Assembly (NCBI GenBank): GCA_025936205.1
Contig: JAICTU010000158.1
Span: forward strand, 1 to 17,330
From: Polyangiaceae bacterium
Lineage (GTDB): Bacteria > Myxococcota > Polyangia > Polyangiales > Polyangiaceae
Length of the DNA stretch: 17,330 nt
Reading direction: 5' to 3'
Shown in pieces: positions 14,773 to 17,330 of this stretch. Every line of letters starts with the position of its first letter. The first letter of the stretch is position 1. The translations under genes and the position numbers were made by a program. The notes beneath the pieces were generated by a model that worked only from the letters and a program-made list of their open reading frames with translations, was not told the DNA's origin and did no database searches.

Positions 14773-15251
14773 ATCCCACGGTTCAACGGCTGCGCGCCGA
14801 GGTCGAGAGCGATCGCAGGGCCTGGCGTGCCCGCGTCGAAGAAGTTCGCGGGCTCGATCTCTGCAAGGCCGACGCGGCGATCCTTGCTCGAGCAGCCGTG
14901 GCGTTGCACCATGGCTACGGGGCGATCGAATCGGCGCTGGGGCGCGTCGCCCGTTTGATCGAGGGCAGCGTTCCGTCGGGCAGGGATTGGCACGTGGCCT
15001 TGCTGGAAGCCATGGCGCTGGACATCGAAGGAGTTCGCCCGCGCGTGTTGTCGGACGACTCGCTGCGCGGCTTGCGGAGTCTGCTCGCGTTCCGGCACTT
15101 CTTCCGCCACGCCTATGCCGTCGACCTGGAGGCGCCACGACTGGACGTGCTTCGCGGCGAGATGTTGGCGCTGCACGCGCCGCTGGAGCGCGACCTCGAC
15201 GCGCTCGATGCGCACCTGGCCTTGGTGGCGAGCCAACCTGCCGGGCTGTAA
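14769..15251 (+). CDS. hepT: HepT-like HEPN ribonuclease toxin
   Basis: Helical HEPN-domain protein of 160 residues, the likely RNase toxin of the pair with MntA. The HepT motif R-x4-H-x-Y is present as RHFFRHAY (Arg109, His114, Tyr116). Arg and His form the RNase site, and the Tyr is the residue AMPylated by MntA in characterised systems. The protein is longer than classical HepT (about 110-140 residues) and fits the larger HepT-like group that often follows an NTase gene. The start is TTG at 14769, overlapping the mntA stop. This gives the natural N-terminus MNPTVQRLRAEVESD, and no good ATG lies near. Antitoxin-first order and translational coupling would keep toxin below antitoxin. A small hairpin (CTGCCG/CGGCAG, 15238-15257) covers the stop codon. 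Confidence 0.85.
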   Translation: MNPTVQRLRAEVESDRRAWRARVEEVRGLDLCKADAAILARAAVALHHGYGAIESALGRVARLIEGSVPSGRDWHVALLEAMALDIEGVRPRVLSDDSLRGLRSLLAFRHFFRHAYAVDLEAPRLDVLRGEMLALHAPLERDLDALDAHLALVASQPAGL

Positions 15252-15393
15252 CGGCAGGCGTCTTCTGGAACGGGCCGCGGGATTCGCGAAGAGCTCGAAC
15301 GGCACTGGGCGGTTCAACGTGCCCAGAAGCTCTGGTTCGTTTCGCTCGCAGCCTGCGCCATCGTTCACTCGACGGCACGCGAGCTTCGTTCGC

Positions 15394-15774
15394 TCAACAG
15401 ACGACCACGCGCGGCCGCCGGCTGCCGCAGGCACGTAGTAAAGGTCGCAGATCGTCTGGGTCGCTAGTGTACAGTATGGTTCCCTCCCCCGCCGCGAGGA
15501 GGGCGACGTGGGCATCGCAAATATCTGCCGTGCGCGTGCGACCGCAGAGCACTCCTACGCTACGAGCAACAGGGTCGAAAGCACCGATCACACACTGTTC
15601 CAGGGCTTTCGAGAGCTGCGCCTGACGCAGCCCTCCGCGCCACGCCTGAGCCAGCGCCGTGCTCGGCACCTCGACATCCTCCCCATTCAAGGCAGCCAAC
15701 TTCAGCGCGGCCCACAGCTCGCGATCGTTCCGTTCCAGCGCGAGCAGCGCGCCCGCGTCCAGCACACGCCTCAC
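15394..15774 (-). CDS. PIN-domain ribonuclease toxin (VapC-like)
   Basis: PIN-domain endoribonuclease of 126 residues, the toxin of a type II VapBC-like pair. The acidic residues of the Mg site are visible: Asp6 in RVLDAGALLALER, Asp84 and Asp87 in TADICDAHVALLA, and Asp105 in YTSDPDDLRPLL. The block VPSTALAQAWRGGLRQAQL (37-55) is typical of a PIN subgroup common in actinobacteria and other high-GC bacteria; it has Gln43 where many VapC proteins carry a Glu. The start is GTG at 15774, whose last two bases overlap the TGA stop of the upstream antitoxin gene (GTGA). This fixes the start despite a longer open frame. It converges with hepT over a 142-bp gap. The RNA target is unknown. Confidence 0.87.
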   Translation of the reverse strand: MRRVLDAGALLALERNDRELWAALKLAALNGEDVEVPSTALAQAWRGGLRQAQLSKALEQCVIGAFDPVARSVGVLCGRTRTADICDAHVALLAAGEGTILYTSDPDDLRPLLRACGSRRPRVVVC

Positions 15775-16028
15775 GGGCGGCGCCGCCTCCCTGTCGACTT
15801 TCGGGTTGGCCTGGGGAGCGCCTTCTCGGCCGCGGACTGCAGCTCCGCGCTGGTAATTTCGCCATGCTCGGCCTCCCACTCTTGGATGACACGAAGCAAC
15901 CCCTGAGCCCGTAACTTCCGGCGGGCGGCGTCGGCAAGCCAAGCAGACGTTGGTTCGGCTCCGGCGGCTTTACGGACGGCGCGCGCGAGCTCCGGATCGA
16001 AGGAGACTGCGAATCTAGCGACAGTCAT
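15771..16028 (-). CDS. Ribbon-helix-helix antitoxin of the PIN toxin (VapB-like)
   Basis: Small basic protein of 85 residues that should bind both its own promoter and the PIN toxin. The N-terminal segment ARFAVSFDPELARAVRKAA followed by SAWLADAARRKL (4-39) has the strand-helix-helix pattern of CopG/RHH DNA-binding antitoxins. The acidic helix EWEAEHGEITSAELQSAAE (49-67) is the likely toxin-binding part. It ends in an Arg-rich tail (TGRRRRP). The ATG at 16028 is chosen because a strong promoter ends 6 nt upstream and an inverted repeat is centred on this codon; the upstream in-frame ATG (16070) lies before the -35 box. The stop overlaps the toxin start, so the two are translated together. Confidence 0.85.
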   Translation of the reverse strand: MTVARFAVSFDPELARAVRKAAGAEPTSAWLADAARRKLRAQGLLRVIQEWEAEHGEITSAELQSAAEKALPRPTRKSTGRRRRP

Positions 16029-16033
16029 ACTGT
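16021..16033. promoter_or_regulatory. Candidate operator centred on the antitoxin start codon
   Basis: ACAGT-CAT-ACTGT is a perfect 5-bp inverted repeat whose centre is the complement of the ATG start of the VapB-like gene. It lies directly beside the -10 box, so binding of the ribbon-helix-helix antitoxin there would block transcription (autoregulation). The arms are short, hence the modest confidence. Confidence 0.4.
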
Positions 16034-16034
16034 G

Positions 16035-16063
16035 ATAATACCCTGCAGAGAGTGGGCCGGCAA
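16035..16063 (-). promoter_or_regulatory. Sigma-70 type promoter of the antitoxin-toxin operon, leaderless
   Basis: Read on the minus strand, TTGCCG (16063-16058) and TATTAT (16040-16035) are separated by exactly 17 nt. The antitoxin ATG begins 6 nt after the -10 box, so the transcript would begin at or beside the start codon, giving a leaderless mRNA. No Shine-Dalgarno is present, which agrees. Confidence 0.6.
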
Positions 16064-16211
16064 CCTCCACCGCTGATCCCTGTGAGGACGCGGACTCGCA
16101 GTCAGAGTGATCGATCGAAGTCCTTGGGTGAGCCGCGACACCGCCTCCATGAGCACGGTCGCGGGATCACGAACTTCGGTATTGGCTACCCAAGACAAGC
16201 TACGCCCCAAG

Positions 16212-16232
16212 CCGGGGTGGGTCAACCCCCGG
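16212..16232. terminator. Hairpin spanning the csb2 stop codon
   Basis: CCGGGGT (16212-16218) pairs with ACCCCCGG (16225-16232, one bulged C); the csb2 stop codon lies in the loop. It may end the cas transcript. No U-tract is seen. Confidence 0.3.
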
Positions 16233-17330
16233 AGCCGCTCTCCCGCCTTGGCGGCGCTCTGTCAGGCCACTTCCTCAGCAATCCACCCCCGAGCATGCGG
16301 CTGCGCCCAAGCAAGATAGGGCCGGCCACATCCACGGCAAAGCTCAGCTCGAGCGCCGCGAAAATGCCGGTCCCTTTCACGACACTCGTCGAGAGCACAT
16401 CAACATGCGGCACCGGCAATTTCTGCCGCGCGCACGCTGCCTTGACGTCATTGACGATCAGCGCACCCAGATCACGGTCGTGGTCATGGCGATCGACGAG
16501 GTAGTCGTTGACGGTGCGCCAGCGTCGGCCGCTTGCGAACAACACGTCGTCATCATCAAGCGCAGCGCGGCGAAGCATGAGTCGTCCGCCGGCGCCCGCC
16601 TTCAACTCTTGCATCGTCGAGAACGCTGCGATTACGTCATCCCGGTGCTCAGAACGGTCTCCCATGCTGAGCATGGGAACGAGCGCAAGCAACCGTTGGC
16701 GCTCGAGGTCGGCGACCAGGCGCAGGCGGCTGCGGTCGTCTCGCACGGTCTCGCCGTTCGGCAGATGGCCCGTGAGCCACGCCGGCAGCGCCTTGTTGCC
16801 GAGGCGCTCTTGTGTGCGAGCCATGAGCGCACGTCGAAGCGCATCGGCGATGCCCGTCGATGACGCGCCCTTCTCGAGCCCTGCGTCGATGCGCAGCACG
16901 AGCACCTCGTCGCCGCCGACGCGCCTCGTGGTCGCTTCGTGCAGAGGTGGCGCCATCACGCCCAAGCCGGCGAAGCGCCCGTCACCAATTGCGATAGGAC
17001 CACTCACGGGCTGCGCGAAGGTGACACGCACGTGCCACGCCCTCTCCTTCTCGAAGCGCGTGTCTTTGGCGAAGAGCTCGGCGCGCTTGCCCCGCTTCCC
17101 CCAAGGCTCCCGCTGCACCTCGATTTGCACCGGCACGCCCTTCACCTCCGCCTGCCGCAGCGCCTGCAGCACCGCTTGCCGCGCCTGCCGCTCTTCTTGC
17201 TGACGCTCATCCGCGTTCTTCGTCTCGCGCGTCGTCGGTTCGAGGCGACGACGTCGTGTCAAAATCGCGGGCGTCACCGTCTGCCACGTCGCCGATGCCT
17301 GAGTGTAGCGCTGCCACATCTCCGCATCCC
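16222..17330 (-). CDS. csb2: Type I-G (I-U) CRISPR-associated Csb2 (Cas5/Cas6-like), 5' end beyond the window, tandem C-terminal unit
   Basis: Csb2 is the Cas5-Cas6 fusion of type I-G (GSU0054) systems, a Cascade subunit involved in crRNA processing and binding. The visible frame is open to the right edge, so the N-terminal Cas5 part is missing. Numbering from the Met at 17319: W-x-TVTP (12-17), KGVPVQIEVQ (60-69), HVRVTFAQPV (96-105) and the glycine loop GPIAIGDGRFAGLG (107-120) form the usual end of Csb2. Instead of stopping, the protein runs on for 245 residues. These again show Csb2-like steps: ALRRALMARTQ (160-170), LTGHLPNGE (182-190), WRTVNDYLVDRH (267-278), QKLPVPHVDVL (299-309) and a second loop GPILLGRSRMLGGGLL (333-348). 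The His-rich motif expected after SGH is lost (DDRSRLRL). So the protein may hold a tandem, degenerate second unit. The other cas genes should lie to the right. Family assignment is from motif memory. Confidence 0.75.
   Translation of the reverse strand, partial: DAEMWQRYTQASATWQTVTPAILTRRRRLEPTTRETKNADERQQEERQARQAVLQALRQAEVKGVPVQIEVQREPWGKRGKRAELFAKDTRFEKERAWHVRVTFAQPVSGPIAIGDGRFAGLGVMAPPLHEATTRRVGGDEVLVLRIDAGLEKGASSTGIADALRRALMARTQERLGNKALPAWLTGHLPNGETVRDDRSRLRLVADLERQRLLALVPMLSMGDRSEHRDDVIAAFSTMQELKAGAGGRLMLRRAALDDDDVLFASGRRWRTVNDYLVDRHDHDRDLGALIVNDVKAACARQKLPVPHVDVLSTSVVKGTGIFAALELSFAVDVAGPILLGRSRMLGGGLLRKWPDRAPPRRESGSGG

Noticed and set aside
15238..15257. Hairpin CTGCCG/CGGCAG at the hepT stop as a terminator
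   Set aside because: Only six pairs with an 8-nt loop containing the stop codon and no U-tract; too weak to call as a separate feature.
15252..15393. Search for a small gene or RNA between the convergent hepT and PIN genes
   Set aside because: Only short arms such as GAGC/GCTC are visible; no start, ribosome binding site or stable RNA structure is supported.
16029..16221. Possible CRISPR array in the gap beside csb2
   Set aside because: No direct repeats of 25-40 bp with regular spacing are present. The gap holds the antitoxin promoter and unremarkable sequence. The array, if any, must lie outside the window.

Overview
The window is high-GC DNA from a bacterium rich in lipoproteins. Several products carry lipobox-type signal peptides, one has a Gly/Ser/Asp/Thr-rich spacer ahead of a DUF1566-type domain, and two are polysaccharide-active enzymes. 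This combination suggests a myxobacterium or relative (Myxococcota, probably Polyangia). That placement is an inference from gene style, not from a marker gene. No rRNA, tRNA, insertion sequence or CRISPR array was found.

Left part (1-3183): a partial secreted SGNH/CE12-type carbohydrate esterase and a complete GH10 endo-xylanase lipoprotein, both on the minus strand. A TauE/SafE-type membrane transporter lies between them on the plus strand. A 16-bp palindrome of LacI-family operator type lies 66 bp upstream of the xylanase start. The pair looks like part of a xylan/pectin deacetylation and depolymerisation locus.

Middle (3184-7396): after 441 bp without a gene comes a hemerythrin-like HHE protein (+). 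It is followed by four minus-strand genes: a DUF4142 lipoprotein, a universal stress protein, a histidine phosphatase and a four-cysteine lipoprotein of unknown role. The set looks stress-related. A convergent hairpin separates the hemerythrin and DUF4142 genes, and a large nested inverted repeat lies upstream of the DUF4142 gene.

Centre right (7557-14258): a full-length Lhr-type helicase (1480 aa) is followed 12 bp later by a stand-alone MetE catalytic-domain methionine synthase that resembles the folate-independent MesD type. A convergent DUF1566 lipoprotein follows.

Right part (14259-17330): a compact defence and toxin-antitoxin stretch. It holds an MntA/HepT (nucleotidyltransferase/HEPN RNase) pair, a ribbon-helix-helix/PIN (VapBC-like) pair on the opposite strand, and the 3' part of a type I-G (formerly I-U) CRISPR Csb2 (Cas5/Cas6-like) gene that runs off the right edge. 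Both antitoxin genes have a -10 box only 6-9 nt from their start codon, which suggests leaderless or nearly leaderless mRNAs. The Csb2 product seems to carry two consecutive units that each end in a glycine-rich RAMP loop. The second unit looks like a degenerate copy, and this is the most unusual feature in the window.
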